41,793 bases of DNA from Micromonospora cabrerizensis (GTDB lineage Bacteria > Actinomycetota > Actinomycetes > Mycobacteriales > Micromonosporaceae). The position numbers and the translations under genes were made by a program. This document shows, one piece after another, positions 15,171-22,915 of the stretch. The number at the start of each line of letters is the position of its first letter. Within the stretch, counting starts at the first letter, position 1. Location of the stretch: the NCBI RefSeq assembly GCF_022230955.1, contig NZ_JAKKFI010000070.1:1-41793 (forward strand), in the 5' to 3' direction. Below the pieces are notes generated by a model, which saw nothing but the letters and a program-made list of their open reading frames with translations, was not told the DNA's origin and searched no databases.

Positions 15171-16796
15171 TCACGACGGCACGTCGCGGCGGCGGAAGCC
15201 TGCCACGCCGGCGGCGAGCAGGGCCGCGGCCACCGCCGTCAGCACCACCAGTGGCAGCGCCGCCGGGTCCACGGCGGGCACGGACGGCACATGGGTGTAC
15301 GGCGAGACGTTGAGCGCGGCCTGGGGCAGCTTGAGCACCGCCCCGAGCTGCCCGAGCAGCAGGAAGACCAGCAGGGCCGTCCAGGACAGCACCACCGACC
15401 AGCGGGGCAGCAGCCCGAACAGGGTGGTCACCACCCCGGCGACCACGAGCAGGGCGGGCAGGCGCAGCAGCGCGGCGCCGCCCAGCTCGACGGCCTGGCC
15501 GAGCGGGTCGTCGGTGACGAGGCCGTAGCCGAGGCCGGTGGTCACGCCGGCGAGCAGCAGCAACGCGACCGCGCCGAGCGCCGCGGCGAGCACCTGGGTG
15601 CCGAGCCACCGGGTACGGCTGACCGCCGTGGCGAGGGCGGCTTCCAGGACGCCGTCGGTTTCGTCGCCGCGGACCCGGAGCAGGGCCTGCACCACGTACG
15701 CGCCGATGGTCAGGGCGAAGAGGCCGAGCATCGCGGCCAGGTACGCGTCGAGGAGGTTGGCTCCGCCGCCCATCGCGTTGATCGCCTCGGCGGCGGCCGG
15801 GTTCTGGTCGATCATGGCGTTGAACTCGTCGCCGGCGATGCCCATGGAGAAGCCGAGTACGGCCACCCCGACCGCCCAGCCGAGCAGCGTGCCGCGTTGC
15901 ATACGCCAGGCCAGCCCGGCGGGGCTGAGCAGTTGCGGCGCACCGCTCGCCGGCCCGCGTCGGGGGGCGATCAGCCCGGCGCCCAGGTCGCGGCGCTCGG
16001 CGAGGGCGTACGCCAGTGCCACCCCGGCCAGCAGCAGCGCGACGGGTAGGGCGAGGACCCACCAGCGTTCACCGCCGAAGGCCCGCACCTGGTTGCCCCA
16101 GCCGAGCGGGGAGATCCATGAGGGCCAGGCGCTCTGCACCCGGGTGCCGTCGGCGCTCTGCTCGCCGAGCACGTCACCTGCGGCGCGCAGCACGAAGGAG
16201 AGCCCGACGGCGGCGGCGGCGAGCGCGTTGGCGCCCCGGGAGGTGACGGAGAGCTGGGCGGTGACGGCGGCGATCGCCGTGAAGGCGACCCCGACGCCGC
16301 CGATGGCGGCGGCTGCGGCGAGGGAGCCGGCCGGCGGTAGGCCGGCGCCGACCAGCGCGAGCGCGAGCAGCCCGGCGGCCAGCACGTTGGCGGCGACGAT
16401 GACGAGCAGCGCGGCGGTCAGCGGGGCGTACCGGCCGACCACGGATGCGCCGAGCAGTTCCGCTCGGCCGGTCTCCTCGTTCTGCCGGGTGTGCCGGGTC
16501 ACCGCGAAGGTGCTCAGCAGGGCGACGATCAGGGCCAGCGTCACGTACGTCTCGGCGACCACCACGGCGCCGAGGTCGGTGCCGGCGATGGGGCCGTTGA
16601 AGGCGCGGGCGACCAGGCTGGACGCGGACGTGGTGGCGTACCCCTGGCGGGCCGCCTGGTCCGGGTAGATGCCGGCGACGCTGCCGGCGAGGGCGTAGCC
16701 GAGCAGGGGTGTGCCGAGGACCCAGATGGCGAGGCGGATCCGGTCGCGGCGCAGCACGAGCCGGGCCAGCAGCGCGGTGCCGGTCAGCGCTCTCAC
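15171..16796 (-). CDS. ABC-2 type exporter permease
   Basis: This 541-residue protein starts at GTG 16796, overlapping the ATPase stop (GTGA). It has about twelve hydrophobic segments in two halves. Each half contains an ABC-2-like pattern: a cytoplasmic 'RHTRQNEETGRAELLGASVVGR' and later 'RVRGDETDGVLEAALATAVSRTRW', both before a cluster of helices. The EET/DETD followed by E-LLA box is typical of large actinobacterial drug/polyketide exporter permeases. It partners with the ATPase encoded just upstream. The divergent TetR-type gene beyond the ATPase suggests repression until a toxic substrate appears. The substrate is unknown. Confidence 0.85.
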   Translation of the reverse strand: MRALTGTALLARLVLRRDRIRLAIWVLGTPLLGYALAGSVAGIYPDQAARQGYATTSASSLVARAFNGPIAGTDLGAVVVAETYVTLALIVALLSTFAVTRHTRQNEETGRAELLGASVVGRYAPLTAALLVIVAANVLAAGLLALALVGAGLPPAGSLAAAAAIGGVGVAFTAIAAVTAQLSVTSRGANALAAAAVGLSFVLRAAGDVLGEQSADGTRVQSAWPSWISPLGWGNQVRAFGGERWWVLALPVALLLAGVALAYALAERRDLGAGLIAPRRGPASGAPQLLSPAGLAWRMQRGTLLGWAVGVAVLGFSMGIAGDEFNAMIDQNPAAAEAINAMGGGANLLDAYLAAMLGLFALTIGAYVVQALLRVRGDETDGVLEAALATAVSRTRWLGTQVLAAALGAVALLLLAGVTTGLGYGLVTDDPLGQAVELGGAALLRLPALLVVAGVVTTLFGLLPRWSVVLSWTALLVFLLLGQLGAVLKLPQAALNVSPYTHVPSVPAVDPAALPLVVLTAVAAALLAAGVAGFRRRDVPS

Positions 16797-17737
16797 CGGG
16801 CACCGGCCTGCGGGGCACCGGCATCCGAGGCGGCGGGAGCGCTGGCACCGGCGGTGGGGTCGTCGCCGTAGTGGCGCAGGAAGAGCTGTTCCAGGGTCGG
16901 TGGGGTGCTGGTGAGGGCGCGGACGCCGAAGCGGATGAGCTGGCCGAGCAGCGCGTCGAGGTGCGCGGGGTCGACCTCCAGGTGGGTACGCCCGTCGACC
17001 TCGTGCACGTCGTGCACGCCGGGCAGCGTGTCCAGGCCGGTGACCGGCCGCGCGGTCTCGACGGTCACCGCCGTGCGGGTGAGGTGACGCAGCTCGGCGA
17101 GGGTGCCGGACTCGACGGTGCGGCCCTCACGGATGATGCTGACCCGGTCGCAGAGCGCCTCGACCTCGGCGAGCACGTGGCTGGACAGCAGCACGGTGGC
17201 GCCGGCCTGCTTGACCCGCCGGACCTCGTCCTGGAACACCGCCTCCATCAGCGGGTCGAGGCCGGAGGTCGGCTCGTCGAGCACGTACAGCTCCACGGTG
17301 GAGGCGAAGGCGGCGACGATGGCGACCTTCTGCCGGTTGCCCTTGGAGTACGTGCGGCAGCGGCGGGTCGGGTCGAGGTCGAAGCGTTGCAGCAGCTCGT
17401 CGCGACGACGCCGGTCGAGGCCGCCGCGCAGCTTGCCGAGCAGGTCGATGGCCTCCCCGCCGGTGAGGTTGGGCCAGAGGTTGACGTCGCCGGGCACGTA
17501 CGCCAGTCGGCGGTGCAGGCGGACCGCGTCGCGCCACGGGTCGGCGTCGAGCACCCGCGCGTCGCCGGAGTCACGGTGCAGCAGCCCGAGCAGGATCCGG
17601 ATGGTGGTGGACTTTCCGGAGCCGTTGGGCCCGAGGAAGCCGTGCACCTCCCCCTGCTCGACCCGCAGATCCAGCCCGTCGAGTGCCCGGATCGCGCCGA
17701 ACGTCTTGACCAGGTTGCCGATCGAGATGACGGGCAT
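16793..17737 (-). CDS. ABC exporter ATP-binding protein
   Basis: The start is ATG 17737 with GGAGGGG just upstream; a longer frame to 17818 would cover the operator. The 314-residue protein has Walker A (GPNGSGKST), a Q-loop region (LAYVPGDVNLWP), the signature YSKGNRQK, Walker B with the catalytic Glu (LYVLDEPTSGLDP) and the H-loop (LLSSHVLAE). The C-terminal 90 residues are the usual extension of DrrA-like exporters, ending in 'TPPTLEQLFLRHYG' plus an Ala/Gly tail. It powers the permease encoded immediately downstream, to which it is translationally coupled. It faces the TetR gene across a 109-base control region. Confidence 0.92.
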   Translation of the reverse strand: MPVISIGNLVKTFGAIRALDGLDLRVEQGEVHGFLGPNGSGKSTTIRILLGLLHRDSGDARVLDADPWRDAVRLHRRLAYVPGDVNLWPNLTGGEAIDLLGKLRGGLDRRRRDELLQRFDLDPTRRCRTYSKGNRQKVAIVAAFASTVELYVLDEPTSGLDPLMEAVFQDEVRRVKQAGATVLLSSHVLAEVEALCDRVSIIREGRTVESGTLAELRHLTRTAVTVETARPVTGLDTLPGVHDVHEVDGRTHLEVDPAHLDALLGQLIRFGVRALTSTPPTLEQLFLRHYGDDPTAGASAPAASDAGAPQAGAR

Positions 17738-17777
17738 CGCCCCTCCTGCCGTTGGCTGCGTCGACCGATCCCACTGT

Positions 17778-17794
17778 ACTGACCAACGGTCAGT
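17778..17794. promoter_or_regulatory. TetR-type operator within the exporter promoter
   Basis: A perfect inverted repeat ACTGACC-AAC-GGTCAGT lies between the exporter start (17737) and the TetR start (17847). On the minus strand it fills the spacer between TTGATT (17802-17797) and TACAGT (17778-17773 region), an 18-base spacing, so a bound dimer would block the exporter promoter. A further half-site GGTCAG occurs at about 17819, upstream of the TetR gene. This is the expected autoregulated layout. Confidence 0.7.
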
Positions 17795-17846
17795 TGAATC
17801 AACGGTGATAGTGCCCACCGGTCAGGGCGTCGTTAGGCTGGCCGGC

Positions 17847-18677
17847 ATGACCGCCGATCCCGCGGACGACACCCGCACCCGGATCCTGCGCGCCGCGCTC
17901 GACCTGTTCGCCGAGCACGGCTACCAGCGCACGTCACTGCGCCAGATCGGCGAGCGGCTGCGGCTGACCAAGACCGCGATCCTGTACCACTTCCCGGCCA
18001 AGGAGAACCTGCTCGCCGCCCTGGTCGAGCCATTGCTGGCCGATCTGGAGAGGCTGCTCGACGCCGCACAGGGACAGCCGACCGAACAGGCCCGGTGGAC
18101 GGTGCTGGAGGGCTGGGTGGACGTCATACTCGCCCATCGCCGACCGCTCGGCATGCTCTACCACGACATCGCGCTGGTCGGTCGGGGCGACACGTACCAC
18201 CGGTTGATCACCATCGCGATGCGGGCGAACGACCTCATCGCGGGGCCGGACGCCGGACGTCGCGAGCGGGTCCGGGCGGTGCAGGCGGTCGCCGCGTGCA
18301 GCGATCCGGTCGTCTTCTTCACCGACGTGTCCGACGAGGTGCTGCGCGCCGACATGCTCGACGGCGTACGCCGACTGCTGACCGCACCGCCCGCGGACGC
18401 CGCAGGCCCGCCAGCGGCGGACCCGGCAGGCACGGCCGCGCGCCGCGCGGTTCCGGCGGACCCGGCCCTGGCCGAGGCGAGCCGGCCGGACGCGGCGCCG
18501 GGCAGCGAGGTGGTGACCCGTCGGCGGCGACCGGGCCGGCCGCGCGCGCTGGGTCGGGAGCAGGTCGAGGCGGCCCGGCGGATGCACGCGGCGGGCACCC
18601 ACTCGGTGGACGCCATCGCCGCCACGCTGGGTGTCTCGCGGGCCACCGTCTACCGCCACCTGGACGAGCAGCAATGA
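17847..18677 (+). CDS. TetR-family regulator with extra C-terminal HTH
   Basis: The start is ATG 17847. Residues about 8-60 are a TetR DNA-binding domain (TRILRAALDLFAEHGYQRTSLRQIGERL, then KTAILYHFPAKENLL). Residues 60-185 are a helical ligand/dimer domain. After a Pro/Ala-rich linker (about 186-225) comes a second helix-turn-helix (residues about 229-276: GRPRALGREQVEAARRMHAA, then IAATLGVSRATVYRHL). This matches the resolvase/Hin C-terminal HTH, with its GRP minor-groove hook. TetR proteins usually end after the ligand domain, so this is an unusual two-headed architecture. It likely represses the divergent ABC exporter and itself. Confidence 0.9.
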   Translation: MTADPADDTRTRILRAALDLFAEHGYQRTSLRQIGERLRLTKTAILYHFPAKENLLAALVEPLLADLERLLDAAQGQPTEQARWTVLEGWVDVILAHRRPLGMLYHDIALVGRGDTYHRLITIAMRANDLIAGPDAGRRERVRAVQAVAACSDPVVFFTDVSDEVLRADMLDGVRRLLTAPPADAAGPPAADPAGTAARRAVPADPALAEASRPDAAPGSEVVTRRRRPGRPRALGREQVEAARRMHAAGTHSVDAIAATLGVSRATVYRHLDEQQ

Positions 18678-18707
18678 GACGGTTTTAGCGACGGTTTCGA
18701 GACGGTT
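18678..18707. repeat. Three spaced GACGGTT repeats between convergent genes
   Basis: GACGGTT occurs at 18678-18684, 18690-18696 and 18701-18707, spaced 12 and 11 bases, just after the TetR stop and before the stop of the convergent ABC exporter. The run of Ts after the first copy is short. It is not a clear hairpin terminator and its role is unknown. Confidence 0.4.
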
Positions 18708-18717
18708 GTGAGGGGGC

Positions 18718-20511
18718 TCAGGCCGCCAGGGTGGCGTAGCGGCCGTTGCGGTCCAGCAGGCTGTCGTGGGTGCCGGCCTCGACGATCCGGCCGTGGTCGA
18801 GCACCGCGATCTGGTCGGCGTCGCGGACGGTGGAGAGCCGGTGCGCGATGGTGATGGTGGTCCGCCCCTCGGCCAGCACGTCGAACGCGCGCTGCACGGC
18901 CCGCTCGGTCTCGGTGTCCAGTGCGCTGGTGGCCTCGTCGAGGACGAGGATGCGGGGGTCGCGCAGCAACGTGCGGGCGATGGCGAGCCGCTGCTTCTCG
19001 CCGCCGGAGAAGCGGTGGCCGCGGGAGCCGACGGTGGTGTCGTACCCGTCGGGCAGCCCGGCGATCAGGTCGTGGATCTGGGCGGCGCGGGCGGCGTCCT
19101 CGATCTCGGTGTCGGTGGCGTCCGGTCGGGCGTAACGCAGGTTCTCCCGAACGGTGGTGTGCAGCAGGTACGTCTCCTGGCTGACCACGCCGACGATCGC
19201 GGCCAGGTCGGCCAGTCGTAGGTCACGCAGGTCGACGCCGTCGACGGTGACCCGGCCGGCGGTCGGGTCGTGCAGGCGGCTGACCAGCCCGGCGAGCGTG
19301 CTCTTGCCGGAGCCGGTCTCACCGACCAGGGCCAGGCTGGTGCCAGCGGGCACGTCCAGGGTGACCCCGGCGAGTGCCGCGGTGTCGCTGCCCGGGTAGC
19401 CGAAGGTAACGTCCTCCAGGCGCAGGTGGCCGCGCACCAGGGCGGGGTCGAGGCGAACCGGCTCGGTGGGGTCGGCCACGTCGACGGGCAGGTCCAGGTA
19501 TTCGAAGATCCGGGCGAACAGCGCCAGCGACGCGGTGAGCGAGACGCCCACGTTGAGCAGACCCATCAGCGGCCGGAACAGGCCGCCCTGCAGGGCGGTG
19601 AACGCGACCAGGGTGCCGATGCTCAGCGTGCCGGCGGTGCCGGGCAGGCCCGCGGCGAGGTAGATGACCGCCGGTACGGCGGCGAAGATGATGCTCATCG
19701 AGGCCATCCGCCAGCGGCCGGCCAACTCGCTGCGCAGTTCCAGGTCCACCAGGCGGGCCGACGAGGCGGTGAACCGGTCGACCAGCGCGGGGCCGGTGCC
19801 GAGGGTCTTGGCCAGCTGCACGCCGCTGATCGAGAGCCCCTCCTCGACGGTGACGTTGAGGTCGGCCAGCTCGCGTTGCCGTTGGGCGGTGATCTCGCGG
19901 CGCATCCGGGCGACCCGCCGGGTCAGCCAGATGGCGGGCGGCAGCACCACGAGCGAGACCAGGGAGAGCTGCCAGGAGAGCGCGACCATCGCGACCACGG
20001 TGGCGACCACGGTGGTGAGGTTGGCCGCGACGGCGGTGGCGGTGGAGGTGACCACCGACTGCATGCCGCCGATGTCGTTGGTGATGCGGGACTGCACCTC
20101 GCCGGTGCGGGTGCGGGTGAAGAAGCCGAGCGACTGACGCTGGAGGTGGCTGAAGACGTCGGTGCGCAGCCGGTGCATGACCTGCTGCCCGACCTGGGTG
20201 GAGATCCAGGTCTGCACGACGCCGAGGGCGGAGGTCACCGCGGCCACGGCCACCATGCCGACGACCAGCCAGACCAGCAGGGTCACGTCGCCCTGCGGCA
20301 GCGCGCGGTCGATCACGGCACGCAGCAGGAAGGGGGTGGCCATCGCGATGATCGAGGAGACCACGATGATCGCGGTGACGGCGGCCAGCGCGGGCCGGTG
20401 GGGGGTGAACAGGCGGCCGATGCGACGCAGCGACACCTGGCGGGCCTGCGTCTTCTCTTCGGCGGTGACGGTGTGGTGGCCGCGGTCGCGGCCTCTCGGG
20501 GTGGGTTCCAA
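18718..20511 (-). CDS. Multidrug ABC exporter, fused permease-ATPase
   Basis: The start is TTG 20511, with AAGGAAAGG about ten bases upstream. The 597-residue half-transporter has a six-helix exporter domain (residues about 35-330) with the coupling sequence 'QRQSLGFFTRTRTGEVQSRITNDI'. Its ATPase has Walker A GETGSGKST, Q-loop VSQETYLLHTTVREN, signature FSGGEKQR, Walker B ILVLDEATSALD and an H-loop IAHRLSTV. It would work as a homodimer, pumping amphipathic drugs or lipids out of the membrane. It faces a MarR gene across palindromic sites, so drug-responsive derepression is the likely control. Confidence 0.93.
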   Translation of the reverse strand: MEPTPRGRDRGHHTVTAEEKTQARQVSLRRIGRLFTPHRPALAAVTAIIVVSSIIAMATPFLLRAVIDRALPQGDVTLLVWLVVGMVAVAAVTSALGVVQTWISTQVGQQVMHRLRTDVFSHLQRQSLGFFTRTRTGEVQSRITNDIGGMQSVVTSTATAVAANLTTVVATVVAMVALSWQLSLVSLVVLPPAIWLTRRVARMRREITAQRQRELADLNVTVEEGLSISGVQLAKTLGTGPALVDRFTASSARLVDLELRSELAGRWRMASMSIIFAAVPAVIYLAAGLPGTAGTLSIGTLVAFTALQGGLFRPLMGLLNVGVSLTASLALFARIFEYLDLPVDVADPTEPVRLDPALVRGHLRLEDVTFGYPGSDTAALAGVTLDVPAGTSLALVGETGSGKSTLAGLVSRLHDPTAGRVTVDGVDLRDLRLADLAAIVGVVSQETYLLHTTVRENLRYARPDATDTEIEDAARAAQIHDLIAGLPDGYDTTVGSRGHRFSGGEKQRLAIARTLLRDPRILVLDEATSALDTETERAVQRAFDVLAEGRTTITIAHRLSTVRDADQIAVLDHGRIVEAGTHDSLLDRNGRYATLAA

Positions 20512-20533
20512 GGGGCACTACCTTTCCTTCGGA

Positions 20534-20559
20534 CATGCTGAGGTTACCTCAACATGAGG
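20534..20559. promoter_or_regulatory. MarR-type operator between exporter and regulator
   Basis: The core TGAGGT-T-ACCTCA (20539-20551) is a perfect palindrome and extends to a 23-base near-palindrome (20534-20556, flanking CATG on both sides, one mismatched pair). The right half-site is re-used in a second inverted repeat CCTCA-ACA-TGAGG (20547-20559). The overlap of two sites fits cooperative MarR binding. It lies just upstream of the exporter start (20511) and 32-57 bases before the MarR start. Confidence 0.7.
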
Positions 20560-20590
20560 GAACAACCGCATCGGCTGCTACGGTATTCCG

Positions 20591-21022
20591 GTGATCGAGC
20601 ACACGTCCGACGGCGCGGACGACGAGAGCCTGGCCGAGACGTTCTGGGCCGTGGCGTCCCGTCTGCGCCGGCAGACCCGGGAGTCCTTGGCGCCCTGGGA
20701 CATCACCCCCAGCCAGTCCCGGGCCCTCGGTGTCCTGGGCCGGCACGGCGAGGTCCGACCCGGCACGCTCGCCGAGCACCTGCACATCGCACCCCGCTCG
20801 GCCACCGAGGTCGTCGACGACCTCCAGACCCGAGGGCTCGTCGAGCGCCGGCCCGACCCGGCCGACCGGCGGGCGACGCTGGTCGCGCTCACCGAGGAGG
20901 GCAACCGCGTCAGCGCCGCCATCCGGGCCGCCCGCCGCGCCGAGGCCGACCGCTTCTTCGGCCACCTCAACGACACCGACCGCGCCGACCTGGCCCGCAT
21001 CCTGCGCACCCTGCGCGCCTGA
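20591..21022 (+). CDS. MarR-family transcriptional regulator
   Basis: The start is GTG 20591 with no ribosome site. A -10-like TACGGT at 20579-20584 sits close enough to make the mRNA leaderless, though its -35 is poor. The 143-residue protein has the MarR winged helix: ITPSQSRALGVLGRHGEVRPGTLAEHLHIAPRSATEVVDDLQTRGLVER, then the wing 'PDPADRRATLVALTEEG' with the conserved Asp-x-Arg. Long N- and C-terminal helices form the dimer interface. No Cys is visible for redox sensing. It most likely represses the divergent exporter. Confidence 0.92.
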   Translation: MIEHTSDGADDESLAETFWAVASRLRRQTRESLAPWDITPSQSRALGVLGRHGEVRPGTLAEHLHIAPRSATEVVDDLQTRGLVERRPDPADRRATLVALTEEGNRVSAAIRAARRAEADRFFGHLNDTDRADLARILRTLRA

Positions 21023-21054
21023 CGGGTTTGCCCCCCGCGCCCACGGGTAGCCAG

Positions 21055-21099
21055 CGCCCCCGTCCGGCCGGCGGGACCGGCCGGCACCGGTCGGGGGCG
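21055..21099 (+). terminator. Strong hairpin between MarR and amidotransferase genes
   Basis: Outer arms CGCCCCCG (21055-21062) and CGGGGGCG (21092-21099) enclose inner arms CCGGCCGG (21064-21071 and 21077-21084). No T run follows, so it is either a U-less actinobacterial terminator for the MarR gene or a stem in the leader of the next gene, whose ribosome site GGGAGG begins eight to nine bases later. Confidence 0.5.
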
Positions 21100-21120
21100 A
21101 GGTGACGGGAGGCCCGGCTG

Positions 21121-22905
21121 ATGTGCGGGATCAGCGGGGAGGCGCGATTCGACGGTCGGTCGCCCGACGCGGCGGCGGTCACCCGGATGACCGAGGCGAT
21201 GCGCTCACGGGGCCCGGACGACGAGGGCTTGTTCGCCGACGGCTGGGTGACCCTCGGGCACCGCCGGTTGACCATCATCGACCTGTCCGACGCGGGCGGG
21301 CAGCCGATGGTCCGCGACGACCTGGGCCTGGCGTTGGTCTTCAACGGCTGCATCTACAACTACCCCGAGCTGCGCGAGGAACTGCGCAACGCCGGGTACG
21401 CCTTTCACTCCACCAGCGACACCGAGGTGATCCTGGTGGCGTACGCGCACTGGGGTGAACGGTTCGTCGACCACCTGGTCGGCATGTTTGCCATCGGGCT
21501 GGTCGACCGGGTGCGGCGGCGGCTGATCCTGGCCCGCGACCGGCTCGGCATCAAACCGCTCTACCTCGCTGAGACACCCGGGCGGCTGCGGTTCGCCTCC
21601 ACCCTGCCCGCGCTGTTGCGGGCCGGCGACGTCGACACCGGCATCGACCCGGTGGCGCTGCACCACTACCTGTCCTGGCACTCTATCGTGCCCGCGCCGC
21701 GGACGGTACTGCGTGGCGTGCGCAAGCTGCCGCCGGCCACCCTGCGGGTGATCGAGGCGGACGGGCGCAGCCGCGAGGAGGTCTACTGGCGGCCCGACTA
21801 CGTGCGGGAGCCCACCGACACGGGGATGGACGCCGCCGACTGGAAGGCCGCCATCGGGGACGCGCTGCGCGCGGCGGTACGCCGACGGCTGGTCGCCGAC
21901 GTGCCGGTCGGCGTGCTGCTCTCCGGCGGACTGGACTCCAGCCTCATCGTGGCGCTACTGGCAGAGGCCGGGCAGCAGCACCTGCGGACGTTCAGCATCG
22001 GCTTCGACAGCCGCGACGGCGAGTCCGGCGACGAGTTCCACTACTCCGACCTGGTGGCCCGCGCGTACGACACCGACCACCAGCGGATCCGGCTGGCCGA
22101 CGACGACCTGGTGCCCGCCGTACGGCAGGCCGTGCTGGCGATGACCGAACCGATGGGCAGTCACGACGTGGTCGCCTTCCACCTGCTCTCCGAGCAGGTG
22201 GCGCGGCACGTGAAGGTGGCGCAGTCCGGGCAGGGCGCCGACGAGGTGTTCGCCGGCTACGGCTACCACCAGCCGCTCACCGAGGCGCCTCGGCACAGTG
22301 CCGCCGAGACGTTCGCCGCCGCGTTCTTCGACCGCGACCACGACGAGCTGCGCGGCATCGTCGGCCCGGCGTACGCGCTGGAGCACGACGTCAGCCGCGA
22401 GCTGCTCACCGAACACCTCGCCGCGCCCGGGGCACAGACCGCGTTGGACGCCGTGCTGCGCCTGGACACCCACCTGATGCTCCCCGACGACCCGGTCAAG
22501 CGGGTGGACAGCATGAGCATGGCGTGGGGGTTGGAGGTGCGTACTCCCTTCCTCGACCAGGACCTGGTCACCCTGGCCGCGCACTGCCCACCGGAGCACA
22601 AGGTCGCCCAGAGCGGCAAGGGCGTGCTCAAGGAGGTCGCCCGGGAGGTGCTGCCGGCCGAGGTGATCGACCGTCGCAAGGGCTACTTCCCGGTGCCGGC
22701 GCTGCGCAACGTGGACGGCCCGGTGCGCCACCTGGTGGCCGAGGCGTTGCAGGCGCCGGCCGCGCGCGAGCGGGGGCTGTTCCGCCCGGAGTACGTGGCT
22801 CAGCTGCTGGCCGAGCCGGACCGGGCCGAGGCGGCGGCCGGCAGCAACAAGCTGTGGCAGCTCGGCCTGCTGGAGTTGTGGCTCCAGACCCACGACATCC
22901 GCTGA
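21121..22905 (+). CDS. N-acetylglutaminylglutamine amidotransferase (asparagine-synthase family)
   Basis: The ATG at 21121 follows GGGAGG. The 594-residue protein begins MCGISGEARFDG, so Cys2 is the class II glutaminase nucleophile after Met removal. The glutaminase domain (1 to about 210) carries RSRGPDDEG, FNGCIYNY and DRLGIKPLY. The synthetase domain has the ATP-pyrophosphatase loop LLSGGLDSS and a later SGQGADEVFAGY. Spacing and the phrases 'LPALLRAGDVDTGIDPVALHHYLS' and 'GSHDVVAFHLLSEQV' agree with the subgroup that amidates N-acetylglutaminylglutamine to NAGGN, an osmoprotectant, rather than with housekeeping AsnB. The usual neighbouring acetyltransferase/ATP-grasp synthetase is not in this window. 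Confidence 0.85.
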   Translation: MCGISGEARFDGRSPDAAAVTRMTEAMRSRGPDDEGLFADGWVTLGHRRLTIIDLSDAGGQPMVRDDLGLALVFNGCIYNYPELREELRNAGYAFHSTSDTEVILVAYAHWGERFVDHLVGMFAIGLVDRVRRRLILARDRLGIKPLYLAETPGRLRFASTLPALLRAGDVDTGIDPVALHHYLSWHSIVPAPRTVLRGVRKLPPATLRVIEADGRSREEVYWRPDYVREPTDTGMDAADWKAAIGDALRAAVRRRLVADVPVGVLLSGGLDSSLIVALLAEAGQQHLRTFSIGFDSRDGESGDEFHYSDLVARAYDTDHQRIRLADDDLVPAVRQAVLAMTEPMGSHDVVAFHLLSEQVARHVKVAQSGQGADEVFAGYGYHQPLTEAPRHSAAETFAAAFFDRDHDELRGIVGPAYALEHDVSRELLTEHLAAPGAQTALDAVLRLDTHLMLPDDPVKRVDSMSMAWGLEVRTPFLDQDLVTLAAHCPPEHKVAQSGKGVLKEVAREVLPAEVIDRRKGYFPVPALRNVDGPVRHLVAEALQAPAARERGLFRPEYVAQLLAEPDRAEAAAGSNKLWQLGLLELWLQTHDIR

Positions 22906-22915
22906 GCGACGCCGG

